A DNA stretch of 64,000 nt from Chara braunii (GCA_003427395.1 BFEA01000076.1:2373418-2437417), one strand, 5' to 3'. Positions 10,296-22,015 are shown, counted from the stretch's first letter. The notes: generated by a model not told the origin, from the sequence alone. Program-made: numbers and translations.

Positions 10296-11431
10296 GGCGA
10301 TGGAGCAAAGTAGCGCGACCGGCGAAGACTGAGGGGTCGAGAGTCTTGTGGGACTATCCTCCTTGGTTTTGCTGGACGGACCCGGTGTTGTAGGGCGTGG
10401 TGCCCCGACCCTCCATGGTATACTAGTTACTCCTTACGTGCGGGCAGTGTTCTTCCGACTATTGTACCAGGGACATCTCCTGCGCGGTCTGTTCTTGGAT
10501 TGGTCCTGGTTGGCACCTCCACTGGCAAAAGAAAGGGGTGTGCCACAAGGCTTTCCTTTGGTCCACATAGGCTCGGCGCCCTGTTGTACAGCGGAGCACG
10601 ACCGGCCTGCAGCTGCGATAGTCGTTGGGCTTGCCCAGGGACGAGTGAGAGGACCGGCGCGGTCTTTCTAACTGCGAGTCGAGCCCCTGTAGCCGAGTTA
10701 CGGGACTGGTGCAGTAGTGACGGGCACGATAAAAAAGGGAACAATACAAGAAAAAGGAAAAGAAAAGAAGAGGGAAAGGAAAAGGGGAGCGTAGCGCCGT
10801 ACTTCAAATTTGTGCCTAGTCCTGGGTCGTTATTTTAGTACCTCAAGATCTGATGGTCTTGCACAATTGTAGCGCTAAAGATTTTTGGAGAGCTGCTTTC
10901 TTTTCGTTATTATTATTATTACTCCATCTATTTAATTCTCCTCCTGTCATTTCCGCGGGGGAACGAACGGTTCGTTTTTGAATTTGAAGGCCTAGAGTGA
11001 ACGACCCAGACGAGTTTGGTTCTTTGTATTTCCCCTAGAGTAAGCCACTCTTCAAGCGTCACGACTTGAGACCCTAAAAATACGGTACTCGCGACCGCTT
11101 CGGAAGGAGGCTTATCACCCTCCCAGGAAGGGTCATAAGCCCCCTCCTTACCATCGGACACAAGCCCCTAATAGAGGAAGTCCAATGGTACCTTAAAAGG
11201 GAGAAAATTCAATGTTTGGAATCCTAATATGGGACTACCTCGCGCCGATGCGGTCACGTGACACTGGGTCGACAAGACTGTGAAAGCCGATCACGGAAGC
11301 TTGTACTCACGTTATGACCGTTGAGATTCGGTCTCAATTTTAATTTTATTTCCTTCATCTAATTTTAATGTATAAATTTTAAACTTGTTATTCCTCGATT
11401 AGGACGCGGGGACTGCGGCGGGACTTGATAC

Positions 11432-11439
11432 TATAAAAA
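11432..11439 (+). promoter_or_regulatory. TATA box of LTR-A
   Basis: TATAAAAA lies about 1.05 kb from the LTR start, the same relative place as TATAAAAG in both GIANT LTRs. It marks the likely end of U3. Confidence 0.55.
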
Positions 11440-11653
11440 GGAATTGCCACGTCATTCTACTACTGGTTGATGCTGCAATTTTGGGATCACGGTCCTATTT
11501 TATAGCTTTGCGAGTTGAGACAGTCGCATAGCGCTGTGAAGTGCTCAGGCCACGACTATCTAAGGTGGGATCTAGTGGGACCTCGTCAGTGAAGTGTATG
11601 TGCTAGCAACGAGCTTTGTGTTGTTTAACCTTAGTCCGGCTATAGCTCACCGC

Positions 11654-11890
11654 ATGAGTCTTCATGGCTACAAGGTTAAGAGCCTGAAATGTTTATGGAG
11701 CTGGGAGCCTAAAAAGGGTGAAGGGGTCATTGTGGACACTATTTTCTCTTACCTAAGGCCTGAGAGGGAGGCAAAGCTAAGGATGAACGTAGGAGAGAAC
11801 AAGAGATGAGGGCTGATGCAGAGGTGCAAGGGGCCATAGCTGAGGCCCGTAACAGGAGCGGAGATGTAAAAGAGACGGAGTGACTGCTGT
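11654..11890 (+). pseudogene. LTR-A copy of LTR ORF-a
   Basis: An open segment starts MSLHGYK and continues to a stop at 11809. A shifted frame then starts MRADAEVQGAIAEARNRS. Together they follow the 105-aa ORF-a of the 3' GIANT LTR (MALHGYR...MRTNPKLQDAISKARDR), with one break. Survival of matching peptides in such a diverged copy suggests ORF-a was once under coding constraint. Function unknown. Confidence 0.5.
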
Positions 11891-13441
11891 GATGAGAGCT
11901 ATTGTGACTTACTACTAGGAAGAAACGTCTATCTGTACCACAAAAAGAGATCAGCAGCAGCCGGACTGCGACTTAGAGGCTGAGTGAGAGGGGAGCGACG
12001 CTGAAACCCAGTCATGGCCTGGGTTGGAGCAGTGACAACGGGACCACCCGCCAACCGTGTCGGTGGAGGACGGTCCTGCAACCAGCTTGAGGCAGCGGAG
12101 GGACTGAGAGGCTGCGAGGCGGTTACAGACGGTCAGTGAGAGTCACGACAGAGAGGTGTGCACGCTCGTGGGACAGGGACAAAGAGACGAAAGTCTGCGC
12201 GCGAAGTGAGGGATGGTATGAGACCCCCGTGGTACGCTCTCGTGTTGTCGTTGATGTCAACTACATCCAGACGAGTTTAGCTCGTGACAACTAAGAAACT
12301 GAGGGCAAGTCACAAGGTTGTGGTAGGCACTAATCAATTTCTCCACTCAGTCAGGGAAAATAACAAAAACGAACAGCTATCTTGCGCCTGGGTGTGTGTG
12401 AACGCCATTTGGCTTACTCGTGTGACAGGCTTGGTTGGTATCTCATGCTTCATTCTCCTTTGGGGTGGAGCAAGAGCGGGTGTACAAGAAATCAACTGCT
12501 CGCGTGAATGAGCACCATATGTTAGCACATAGCAGTTAAGGAACTGAGAGACTACAAAGAGGTTACAAGCAGCGATCACGATCAAAGAGAAAGAGAGAGG
12601 GGGTTAGCATACAAGAGGTGGTCACTTACGCGTATTTGTTGACGTCATCTTCTTCAGATGAATTTGACTCGTGATGACTTAGAGACCGGGAGATTGCAAG
12701 ACGGTGATTGGCAGCAGATCAGAATTTAGCGAAGGGCTAGAGGGAATAAGTGTGTGCCAACTGAGTGCGTGCAATACGTGAGAGCGAATAAAGTCAGACT
12801 TTCTCACGTCGTATGCTGGAGGAGAGTGACCCCTTTTCCTGTTGACAGCGACAACCTTTCCACAATGTGGTCTGTTTCATCTCTTTTCACATGCTCAATC
12901 TTCACAGAAGAAGAAGTGAGACCAAAGCCGACAACGCATGAATCGCAAATGACAGTTCGTCTGCACGAGTCGGGCCTATTTTCTTAAAAGCTTCATGCGA
13001 CAATCAAGAGATGCACACTCCTATCGAGACTAACATTACCCACTCTCCGGAGCGGCTCGTGTCAACTGCCACCACGTATTCCATCTGGACCTTGGTGAGA
13101 TGGCACTGGGCAAGCGACTGTGGTACTTGTGACATGAGACAAGACAACCAGATTTGTAACAAGTGGGAGTCGCGAGAGCAAGCACATAATGTAACTGGGT
13201 ACTAGTAGTGAGTAATGGCCTAGAAAGCTTCAAGAGCACTTGAGGGAAAGAACTCGTTGATGTCAACAGTTTGGCTGATAGCGGTCTGCTGTGAACTGTT
13301 GGCTTTTGTCTTTGATTTGACCATCACCTCCTGCGGAAAAAAAAATTGTCTTGTTGAGCGAGTTGCTTGCGAGGTCGTAAACGACTGGCAGGCATTGACG
13401 TTCTTGGTATGATTTCGTGAAACTCTCACGAGGGGTAAATG
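11891..13441. other. LTR-A middle region without recognisable genes
   Basis: Sequence rich in GAGAG and GTGAC words, only loosely alignable to the GIANT LTR. TGACGTCA or TGATGTCAA palindromes occur near 12250, 12638 and 13258. No ORF is worth calling. Confidence 0.4.
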
Positions 13442-13757
13442 CGTGCTGACTTCGGTTGACGTCATCGTTTATACACGTATCTCTGAGCAAAGAAAATCCC
13501 TTCGTTGTTATTGAGCGCTCTTCACTGTCTTTGCTCCTTCATCTGCGTTGACTTCGGTTGATGTCATCGTTTATACATGTATCTCTGAGCGGAGAAAATC
13601 CCTTCGTCTTTATCGAACACTCTTCACTATCTTTGCTCCTTCATCTGTGCTGACTTCGGTCGACGTCATCGCTTATACATGTATCTCTGAGCGAAGGAAA
13701 TCCCTTCGCCGTTATAGAACGCTCTTCACTGTCTTTGCTCCTTCATCTGCGCTGACT
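13442..13757. repeat. 102-bp tandem repeat, 3 copies
   Basis: Three 102-bp units start at 13442, 13544 and 13646, and a fourth begins at 13748. Each opens with a TGACTTCGGTTGACGTCATC-like segment holding a TGACGTCA-type (bZIP/CRE) core, intact in the first unit and altered in the others. Because 102 is divisible by three, a 34-residue peptide repeat is open through it; I regard that as incidental. Confidence 0.85.
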
Positions 13758-14749
13758 TAAGATCATCGGGTGTCGTGCTCAAGTGGTTGGTGGTCGTGTC
13801 TTAGAGTGGCACGAGAGGTCCGAGAGAATGATTTTATGAAACACGGTACTAGCTACTTACGTTAGCGCTCATAATCAGACTTCTCAAGAGACCGTTTATC
13901 CTTTCATGAGTAACTACGATTGCTTTTTGAGCAAGAGACCTGAGAAAATACTAGAGGGTGCTAGTGGGAAAAGTGACTTATTGGGTTTGGACTTGTATTC
14001 CTAGCGTGCATGTGAACCGAGACTTTAGCATGAGCATGGTCACGAGCTAATTGCGCAGGCTACACATCTTAGCTCGACCTGTATCGTCTCCTGTGTGCTT
14101 TCTTTGGTCGTTGTGTGAAGGCGAAGGTCAGCATGGTTACAAGTGAAGAAGGGCGTGTTGTGCAGTATAGAGGTATTGTCGTCATTCGTAAATTACCAGA
14201 TGATCACTGGTAATGATTCAGTGAGGTTTATTTGCATCTGAGGCATGCTCCAATACGAATATTTCTACATAAGGGTGGTAGCAGATGCTTAACTGAGAAA
14301 ACCGAGTAAGAGGGGCATTGCTTTCTCTTCGACTGGCACATAATCGTCGATTTTGAATGAGCAATCAATAGCGGTTGGAAAAAAGTTTGGGGAACTGGAT
14401 TCATTTTTATCATCCTGCTGATAGGCAAATGAGAAGGGGGAGATGGGTGGTTTGCCAGAACCACAACCACCGCCTATTGCAGGTAGAGCACCTGCGGACT
14501 GTGTTGAGGAGCCGATTGACATGGACGAGGATGCTGTAGGATGGAGCGGTTCATGCGCATAGGTGACAAATCGACAACAGGTGGTGCATACCACAATCAA
14601 GAGGTGGGCAGATAGGTTGGTTGATTGGTGATTGGCTTTTCGTCACTCGACTTTGTTTTATTGGACTTAAAACAATGCCAGGCTAGTGAGATAAAACCCT
14701 GGCCACTTATCCTTTACTCTGTTACCTGTTCCCTATATGCGTTTATCTC

Positions 14750-15005
14750 TTATGTTTGGTGAGGCTTTAGTCTCCTCATTTCATGAACCAAAAGAAAGCG
14801 GTCTTAAGAAATAACGCTTACCTCTTGGCCAAATTCATACTTGATGGGGATTGATGGGTTTGTTTGATATGCCTAATGGAAATATGATAGCAAAAGGAAA
14901 ACAATTGACTGGTGACAATGCAAATAATTTTGTTCGAGAGCCTGACCGGTTAATTGGGCGTTGGTGAGATCCCATAAACTGATCGGCTTGCAGTTTGTTC
15001 GATGG
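14750..15005 (+). repeat. internal direct repeat of LTR-A, copy 1
   Basis: About 255 bp from GTTTGGTGAGGCTTTAGTC to the GATCGGCTTGCAGTTTGTTC region are repeated with small changes at 16545-16795. Both copies resemble the CTCGCTAAATTTTTGCTTGATGG region of the GIANT LTR near 35510, so a segment of this LTR is present twice. Confidence 0.75.
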
Positions 15006-15110
15006 TATGTCTGAGATCCACTTTACTCACTATGCGCATAAACTGGACGCAATCAACTTTAAGATCCACTTTAAGAGATCACTTAGTTAATCAACTTTAA
15101 GATCCACTTT

Positions 15111-16394
15111 AAGTTAAGCATAGCACATAACTCCTCCCACAGAGTAGGAAGATACGACCTGAAGAAGATCCCTCGCCTGAGATGTCGGAACTATGATGGC
15201 TATGTCACTGCCTCATAGTCAATCTTTGCCGGAGCAATGTACCTCGTGCCCAAATCTACCAGTTCACCCCAATAAAAGCCAGCAATGAGGTAGAAAGGAA
15301 CTGGAGGCCTAGGATAATCAGTGTAGAGTTTGGGTCCAAAGCTACGGATCAACTTTATGCCACCCTCAAGTTCTCGTTTTCTCTCCTCAAGGTATTTGGC
15401 TGCAAAGATCTAGACTGGATCGAAGTGCTCATGAATAGTATCCTCAACAAACTCAGTGAGGACACCGAAGATTGNNNNNNNNNNNNNNNNNNNNNNNNNN
15501 NNNNNNNNNNNNNNNNNNNNNNNNNNNNNNNNNNNNNNNNNNNNNNNNNNNNNNNNNNNNNNNNNNNNNNNNNNNNNNNNNNNNNNNNNNNNNNNNNNNN
15601 NNNNNNNNNNNNNNNNNNNNNNNNNNNNNNNNNNNNNNNNNNNNNNNNNNNNNNNNNNNNNNNNNNNNNNNNNNNNNNNNNNNNNNNNNNNNNNNNNNNN
15701 NNNNNNNNNNNNNNNNNNNNNNNNNNNNNNNNNNNNNNNNNNNNNNNNNNNNNNNNNNNNNNNNNNNNNNNNNNNNNNNNNNNNNNNNNNNNNNNNNNNN
15801 NNNNNNNNNNNNNNNNNNNNNNNNNNNNNNNNNNNNNNNNNNNNNNNNNNNNNNNNNNNNNNNNNNNNNNNNNNNNNNNNNNNNNNNNNNNNNNNNNNNN
15901 NNNNNNNNNNNNNNNNNNNNNNNNNNNNNNNNNNNNNNNNNNNNNNNNNNNNNNNNNNNNNNNNNNNNNNNNNNNNNNNNNNNNNNNNNNNNNNNNNNNN
16001 NNNNNNNNNNNNNNNNNNNNNNNNNNNNNNNNNNNNNNNNNNNNNNNNNNNNNNNNNNNNNNNNNNNNNNNNNNNNNNNNNNNNNNNNNNNNNNNNNNNC
16101 AATCTACTGCTCAGGCGAGCACTCTACTCTCGGTTCTCTCTGATGTTGCTGCTGAGATTTTGTTGTTCTGCCACTACGCCTTTACTCAACTTGTTGCATG
16201 AGATGCCTAAACAATAAGGTTTTGTCGGATGTTGTACATGTTGTGAAGAACTCCCGTAAGTAACGTTTGAATAACATAAGTTTTGTCGGGACGTAGTTTG
16301 CAAACCAAAGGCCCTCTTGATTGCGATTTACTCACTAAGTGATCTCTTAAAGTGGATCTTAAAGTGGATTACATGTCCAACGTTTGTTTGATGG
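15111..16394 (-). repeat. left arm of large inverted repeat in LTR-A (contains gap)
   Basis: Bases 15111-15474 are the exact reverse complement of 17889-18252, and 16100-16394 are the reverse complement of about 16960-17248. Between them lie 625 Ns. The arm is an inverted copy of the ORF-b/ORF-c end of the LTR and abruptly reverses its orientation. It also carries GATCTCTTAAAGTGGATCTT repeats at its inner end. Confidence 0.9.
15475..16099. other. assembly gap (625 N)
   Basis: Unknown sequence. By symmetry with the right arm the missing bases should be the reverse complement of about 17249-17888 (640 bp), so the gap size is nearly right. Confidence 0.95.
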
Positions 16395-16544
16395 TATGTC
16401 TGAGATCCACTTTGCAGTCTAAGATCTCTTAAAGTGGATCTTAAAGTGGATTACATGTCGCCTTCTAATTGGTAAGCGACCCTATGTTATTATCAGGTTG
16501 AAACTGTCCTAAGATTAATATTCAGTTGATTGTGAATTTTGCCT

Positions 16545-16795
16545 CCGTTTGGTGAGGCTTGAGTCTCCTCATTTGATGAACCAAACAAAGTGGTCTTGAG
16601 AAATAGCGCTCACCTCTTGGCCAAATTCATACTTGATGGGGATTGATGGGTTTGTTCGTTATGCCTAATGGAAATATGATAGCAGAAAGAAAACAATTGA
16701 CTGATGACGACGCAAATAATTTTGTTCGAGAGCTCGATCGATTAATTGGGTGTTGGTGAGATCCCATAAACTGATTGGCTTTCAGTTTATTCATG
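16545..16795 (+). repeat. internal direct repeat of LTR-A, copy 2
   Basis: The second copy of the 14750-15005 segment. It lies in the spacer between the two inverted arms. Confidence 0.75.
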
Positions 16796-16959
16796 ACCAA
16801 TTGTAACAAGCTTGATGGAGTTTGACTTTGTATGCAATAGAAGTGACTCTCGTGATTATTTCCTTGGCGATGGACTTCTTTGATCAGACTCTTACAAAGT
16901 CAGAGTCACACTCAACAGATTATGTTGTGTGAACCACGCCTAGTGGACCTTGCTGTATG

Positions 16960-18252
16960 AGTTGCATCCAACAAATGTTGGACATGTAATCCACTTTAAG
17001 ATCCACTTTAAGAGATCACTTAGTGAGTAAATCGCAATCAACAGGGCCTTTGGTTTTCCCGACAAAACTTATGTTATTCAAACGTTACTTACGGGAGTTC
17101 TTCACAACATGTACAACATCCGACAAAACCTTATTGTTTAGGCATCTCATGTAACAAGTTGAGTAAAGGCGTAGTGGCAGAACAACAAAATCTCAGCAGC
17201 AACATCAGAGAGAACCGAGAGTAGAGTGCTCGCCTGAGCAGTAGATTGNCGTCCATTAACATAAAAACAAGACTATGAGGGACGCAGAGATACTGGTAAT
17301 GAGATGCAAGATCAATAAAGAAAAATATGAAGGATGGGAAGTGGANATCTTCCAAGACATGGAATTTCATAAGTTGGTTTTGAGAGAGCGTGTTATCAAG
17401 AGGATTGGGGGAAGGAAATACATAGAGTATGTTTTCTATTTCGACGATCATAGCGGTAAGNTGCACAACACTNGATCCTCTTTGGAAACCATTGTACAGG
17501 CCAAAGCAAAGTTCAGGCAACGCTNAATATTCACTCTCATCTCTCAAAGGTTTAATCAGCAAGTAGCAATCAACAAAACANCAATCAACACTCTTTCTTG
17601 GTCTATTACTTGACAACTTTCAATCATCAGCGACATTATCTGTAATTATNAATATGAGTTTAGTCAGTCAAAGTTTGAATCAATGTTGCTCAGTCAGCGA
17701 ATTGTTGTTCATTCTCAGTCAAAGTTCTTCATCAATCAACTTATTGTCAGTAACTCCCACAACACATGAGTACTATCACCTCATTTCCGGTTCAGCAGAC
17801 TGCCTTGACCANTCTCAACAACATCGCTTCCAAGGATGCTTTCCAGTATCGGTATGTCAGTGCAGTACGTTTCAGACAAGANGATTGTCAATCTTCGGTG
17901 TCCTCACTGAGTTTGTTGAGGATACTATTCATGAGCACTTCGATCCAGTCTAGATCTTTGCAGCCAAATACCTTGAGGAGAGANAACGAGAACTTGAGGG
18001 TGGCACAAAGTTGATCCGTAGCTTTGGACCCAAACTCTACACTGATTATCCTAGGCCTCCAGTTCCTTTCTACCTCATTGATGGCTTTTATTGGGGTGAA
18101 CTGGTAGATTTGGGCACGAGGTACATTGCTCCGGCAAAGATTGACTATGAGGCAGTGACATAGCCATCATAGTTCCGACATCTCAGGCGAGGGATCTTCT
18201 TCAGGTCGTATCTTCCTACTCTGTGGGAGGAGTTATGTGCTATGCTTAACTT
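16960..18252 (+). repeat. right arm of large inverted repeat in LTR-A
   Basis: The partner of the left arm, in the natural orientation of the LTR, as shown by the GIANT LTRs. It contains ORF-b and ORF-c homologues and several single Ns that the left arm hides in its gap. Confidence 0.9.
17275..17613 (+). CDS. LTR-A copy of LTR ORF-b
   Basis: A 112-codon ATG-initiated frame. Its first 80 residues parallel ORF-b of the GIANT LTRs: MRDAEIL...KYEGWE...GGRKYIEYVFYFDDH against MNNDEIL...KKEGWE...GEKKYIEYVIYFYGPH, followed by an SLETIVQAKAKF-type helix. Single Ns leave a few residues unknown. No known family is recognised. It predicts a compact alpha/beta protein with no signal peptide. Confidence 0.5.
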   Translation: MRDAEILVMRCKINKEKYEGWEVXIFQDMEFHKLVLRERVIKRIGGRKYIEYVFYFDDHSGKXHNTXSSLETIVQAKAKFRQRXIFTLISQRFNQQVAINKTXINTLSWSIT

Positions 18253-18345
18253 CCAAATCTTCGGCCTTGGGTGGACCTATTCAAAACTCAAGGGTTTTAG
18301 GTGGCTCTATATTACTAGACCACAACCTCAAGAAGTACATAGATG
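17766..18345 (+). pseudogene. LTR-A copy of LTR ORF-c
   Basis: An ATG frame opens with an ALTXLNNIASKDAFQYRYVS block that matches ORF-c (SVLNSLNXIAARESFPYKYI). Frameshifts follow. Later pieces keep FGPKL, PRPPVPFYL, the W-G-E-LVDL block and LRRGIFFRSYLPTLWEEL, all in ORF-c order. In-frame stops occur near 18160. The copy is cut at 18345 by the junction with GyB. Confidence 0.5.
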
Positions 18346-18890
18346 TTGCTATCTTGTCGTCCTCTGGTCCAATGCCGTCTCCATCTAATATGTGACCCAA
18401 GTAAAGGACTTTTGTCTTGGCCCACTCACACTTATTCGCGTTGATCTGGAAGTTAGCCCCTCGCATCTTCTCCAAGATCTGCCTCAGATGGCCCTCATAC
18501 CTAGTAAACTACAACAAATATGTCTAGCCACGGCCTAAACAAGTCATTCATGCAGCGCTGGAATGTGGCTGGTGCATCAGTCAGTCCAAAGGGCATTACT
18601 ATAAACTCATAATGCCCATATCTAGTCCCAAACGCGGTCTTGTATTGATCATCAGGGTGTACCTCTATCTGATGGTACCCTGATTCGAGATCTCTCTTTG
18701 TGAAGTACTTACAACCTTGAACCCGACCCAACAGGTCATCCATGCGGGGCAATGGTTCTGCATTCTTGATTGTTATGGCGTTCAGACTCCTGTAGTCTAT
18801 ACACATTCTTAACTCTCCCTGGGGACAAATAGGACTGGTGCGCGAAAAGGAGATGAGCTCAGTCTAATCCATCCCTTTTCGAGGAGCTCC
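18345..18890 (-). pseudogene. GyB reverse transcriptase, catalytic site deleted
   Basis: The minus-strand frame carries [20 protein letters not shown], the palm motif [12 protein letters not shown], and [16 protein letters not shown]. It then stops at VVVY. The next residues in another frame are YEGHLRQILEKM...FQINANKCEW, so roughly ten codons including the YLDD catalytic motif were deleted. The fragment ends within the post-palm block at the GyB/LTR-A junction. It cannot be active. Confidence 0.8.
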
Positions 18891-18895
18891 TCTAA

Positions 18896-19530
18896 CTACT
18901 TACGCAGGTTCTCCAATTCCTTGGGAGACATCTTGTAGACTGCTCCCTTAGACGTTCTACTGCCAAGTTCTATCTCTTTATGATGCTGAATGGGTCTTGG
19001 CACTACTCCTGAGGGCGCCTCTAATAGATCCTTGTACTCGTTCAACAAACTGGCAATAGTGGGATGAATCTCTTTTTCCTCCTTTGGCTGATCAGAAACT
19101 GGCTTGACATAGAACATGCGGGCTTTCTTGACCCCACCTGCCGGACTAGGGAGCCTGCACTCGTGCTTTCTAAGGTGCAATGTGGCCCCGACTGCCTCTC
19201 TCCAATCTGTTCCAATAACTATATCAAATGGGAGGTTCTCTTCTACGAGGAGAGTCAGAGAGTGATGGACTTTCTCGACCTTCCCTCCTCGCTCTAGGCT
19301 AAAAATACGCTTGGACTCCCTCTACGTACTCTCGATCTGCATAATGCGGTTGTCTGCAAGGATACTGACTACACGTTCCTTCAGCTTTTGGACCTTGAGG
19401 CCTAGCCTCAACTTCTTCAGCGCTCTACGACTAATGTAGCTTCTGGTGGCCCCACTGTCTATACGGGTCCCTACTCTAGCTGTAAGAATCTCTAGATCTG
19501 CTAAGATGAGGTGCCCTTTTCCATCCTTCT
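18896..19530 (-). pseudogene. GyB aspartic protease and connection to RT
   Basis: The right part (about 19300-19500) encodes the retropepsin motif with D-S-G-A-T-R. It continues through ILADNRIMQIEST, a stop, and then LPFDIVIGTDW, the second half of the protease fold. The left part (to 18896) encodes a linker, RMFYVKP...EIHPTIASLLNEYKDLLE, which ends at the Met-Ser-Pro-Lys-Glu-Leu block that precedes RT. Protease would mature the Gag-Pol polyprotein. Confidence 0.7.
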
Positions 19531-19751
19531 TCTTGGCCTAGGCTTGCCTTCTCTCCTTCAACTCTTCAACTAAGCATGTGAGGGAAACACCTAGAGAGAC
19601 TCCAACACAAGCAGTCTCGGGGCAGCAAACTAGGCGATGTCCAGTAACCTCTGCCATGGAAGCACGTGGAGTGGAAGTTCCTGTTTTGCGCGCACGCTCA
19701 TCTCCACGTACTCCTAGGTTAGGGGCAGTTGCTACCTCTACCAACGGTTGC

Positions 19752-19840
19752 CTTTTGCTGCCCCAGATGCAGTACAACTCCTAAACTTTGGGCATTTTTG
19801 CTGCCCCAGATGCAGTACGACTCCTATACTTCGGGCATAA
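19752..19840. repeat. short direct duplication in GyB gag tail
   Basis: A segment of about 40 bp with TTTTGCTGCCCCAGATGCAG occurs twice in a row just past the zinc knuckle codons. Confidence 0.7.
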
Positions 19841-21720
19841 TTTGATGATGTGCCCAAGGTCTCCACAGAACACGCACTGGCGCTTGTCTACTCGGTCCTG
19901 CCAGACATTCTGCCCTATTCCCAGGTCCTCCCAAGGTCGCCCTTCGGGCCGTCCTGGGTGCCATCCTCCTCTTCTGGGAGGTGACCGACTGGAACGCAGG
20001 CGGTTAGATGGAGGACCTTGACCCCTTTCTCCCGCTTGGCAGTCCTTGTTGCCGCCAACCTCCTGGCCGCCCTGTCCTCGGCCACCTGAGGGCTGGCCAT
20101 TCCTGCCTCGGCCTCCTCCTCCTCCTTGCAGCCTCCCTCTGGCCGCGACACATCATAAGTACTCCCCTTTCCTGCACTGATGTCCTCTTCCAACCCCCAC
20201 TCTATGCGAGTGTAGGGGATCTCTTCCACATCTTCCATTGTTAAAATAATACTGTCATTGGCCTTCATTTGGCCAGAGATGGTGCGGCCCTTCCACTTCC
20301 TGCCCTTTGTTAGATCCTTATGCCAGAAAGTGGTCACTGCCATAGCTTGGGCGGCAAAAGCAACGGCCTCTCTACTAAGGAGGTCGTACGCCATTCTTGG
20401 TTGTTGCTTTTTAGAAAAGAAATGCCCTTGCACTTGCTCGGGCAGCACACAGTAAAAGAGTTGGATAAGCTGTGCCTCGATCACCCCATGCCCGGGCACA
20501 ACGATAAGCTCGTCCATAGCGGCCTTTAGGACGTGTACACTCCGCCATTGCCACATATCGATTGTCGGGAGTTTGTCTGACGCCCTTATCCCACTAGTGG
20601 CTCCGCGAAGCATTCTCACAATGCAGTGAGAAAGTCTGTGAGGTGGTGGCAGCAGAGTACTTGACCATGTCATTTTAGCAGTGGGCTGCGTGTGCGAGTG
20701 ACTGCGCGAAGCTGGTCGCTTCCTCTCTAAGAGCCTGAAAGGCTACTAAGACATGATCCTCGGGGTCTACACCTTGTAAATACATATACGACTTGGCATT
20801 GGCTTCCCAATTGTCAAAATCTCCCCTGTCTTTCCACTATGGCTCGGGGAAACGGACCTTGACCCGTTCCCGCCACGGTCGGTCCTCTTCTTCCTTAGGG
20901 GCTGCTATTTTGGCACCCTCTATAGTGCCCGTACAAAACCTTTCTGTCCTGCCCATCGTGTTCCGCAATTCATTGACGATATAAGTCATCATATCCTGGG
21001 CAAAATCCTGGAATCCGACTCGTATGGACTCAAATGCTATATCGTGCCCGCGGATATGTTTCAGCTGTTCCTGCTGGGCAGTGAGGATGGACTCAACACT
21101 ACCGGACATAGTGTCAATCTTTTGCCCCAACTCAATTTCTTCTCCTATCTTTCCCAATCGTGTCTCTGTCGCCTTCAATTGTTTTTTCCATTCGATCTGC
21201 TACCTCCACGGGGATCCTCCTTTCTTTCCCATGGCGCAACTTCCACTCCAACTGCTTTTCTTGTTCCCTTGCTTGTCGACGCAAGGGATCCCTTTCTGCT
21301 TCCAACTCCCTGCTGACCGCTTCTCTCTCTTCCTGGGGAATCGTCAACTCAACTTCTTTATCTTCCCCCAGGGATAAATTAGCCACCCATTCTTTTACTG
21401 TCTTTTCCGCCTCTTCTGGTGGAGCCATACTGGAGCTTGCTTCTCCCCTTCTTCGCAACAACATGTCTTCCTCTTCGACTTCTTCTTCTACTTTTGCCTC
21501 CACGGCATCCAACTTCGCCTCTTACTCCTCCATCTGCTTCTTCTTGGCTGCTGCTTCTTCAAGCAGGGCTAATTTCTTGGCCTGCTGGATCAACGCCTTC
21601 TCCGTCCTCTCCCTCTTTTCACGGAGAACGGTGACAACTCTCTCTTCCTGTGCCTTGCTATATGGGGTTGTGCTAGTTCCGGTCCTGGTGGTCACCATGT
21701 TGGTAGGGCACAATCACTAG
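19755..21720 (-). pseudogene. GyB gag
   Basis: Several open pieces follow one another in the minus direction. An N-terminal coiled coil (KAQEERVVTVLREKRERTEK, KKLALLEEAAAKKK) is followed by an acidic region and a helix-rich spacer (IRGHDIAFESIRVGFQDFAQ). A capsid-like part (WQWRSVHVLKAAMDELIVVP, GHFFSKKQQ) comes next, then a low-complexity Gly/Arg/Glu tail. A CCHC zinc knuckle, C-V-F-C-G-D-L-G-H-I-I-K-L-C, lies near 19840-19885. At least three frame breaks exist. Gag would form the particle and bind RNA. Confidence 0.7.
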
Positions 21721-22015
21721 TGACTCCACTCCTCAACACGTAGACCTCACCTCTAGACTCCGACTTCATTAGGACTACAAAGGTCTCTCCTCCGTCACTG
21801 TGATTCCACAACCGTCGGATGCTTTCGCAACCACAGTCACCAATCTTTCCACAGCCTTCGGATGCTTTTGCAACCACAGTCACTGACACCCACCTGGCTT
21901 CCGCCTCAGATTGACGCTCTGTCAACTACTCGATTCTAGCCTAAGCTACTGCTAGTCTGTCACTATAGGACTATTGGCTGACCAGGAGGCATTTAAGGAG
22001 ATCCCCCGTAACTCC

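Larger units (their letters stand above)
10386..18345 (+). repeat. LTR-A: diverged, truncated copy of the giant-element LTR
   Basis: The start (TGTTGTAGGGCGTGGTGCC) aligns with the start of the GIANT LTRs (TGTCGGAGGGCACGGTGTCC). Collinear blocks follow: the GTACAGC/ACGACCGGCCTG block, the ATT-rich run, the GGTCATAAGCCCCCTCC block, a TATA box, ORF-a, ORF-b and ORF-c. The match ends at 18345, where minus-strand GyB pol begins abruptly. The LTR is therefore truncated, and no interior of its own is present. It is much more diverged from the GIANT LTRs than those are from each other, so it is an older relative. Confidence 0.75.

Noticed and set aside
13548-13760. Repeat protein with 34-residue units
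   Set aside because: The 102-bp DNA repeat happens to be a multiple of three. No start context, no conservation of the frame, and it lies in U5-like DNA.
15410-16217. ORFs of 220-260 codons over the large gap
   Set aside because: They consist of unknown residues from Ns with a few real codons at the edges.
19915-20673. Host gene encoding a Glu/Gly-rich protein
   Set aside because: It lies in the gag position of GyB, upstream of a CCHC knuckle and a DSG protease, and has a gag capsid style.
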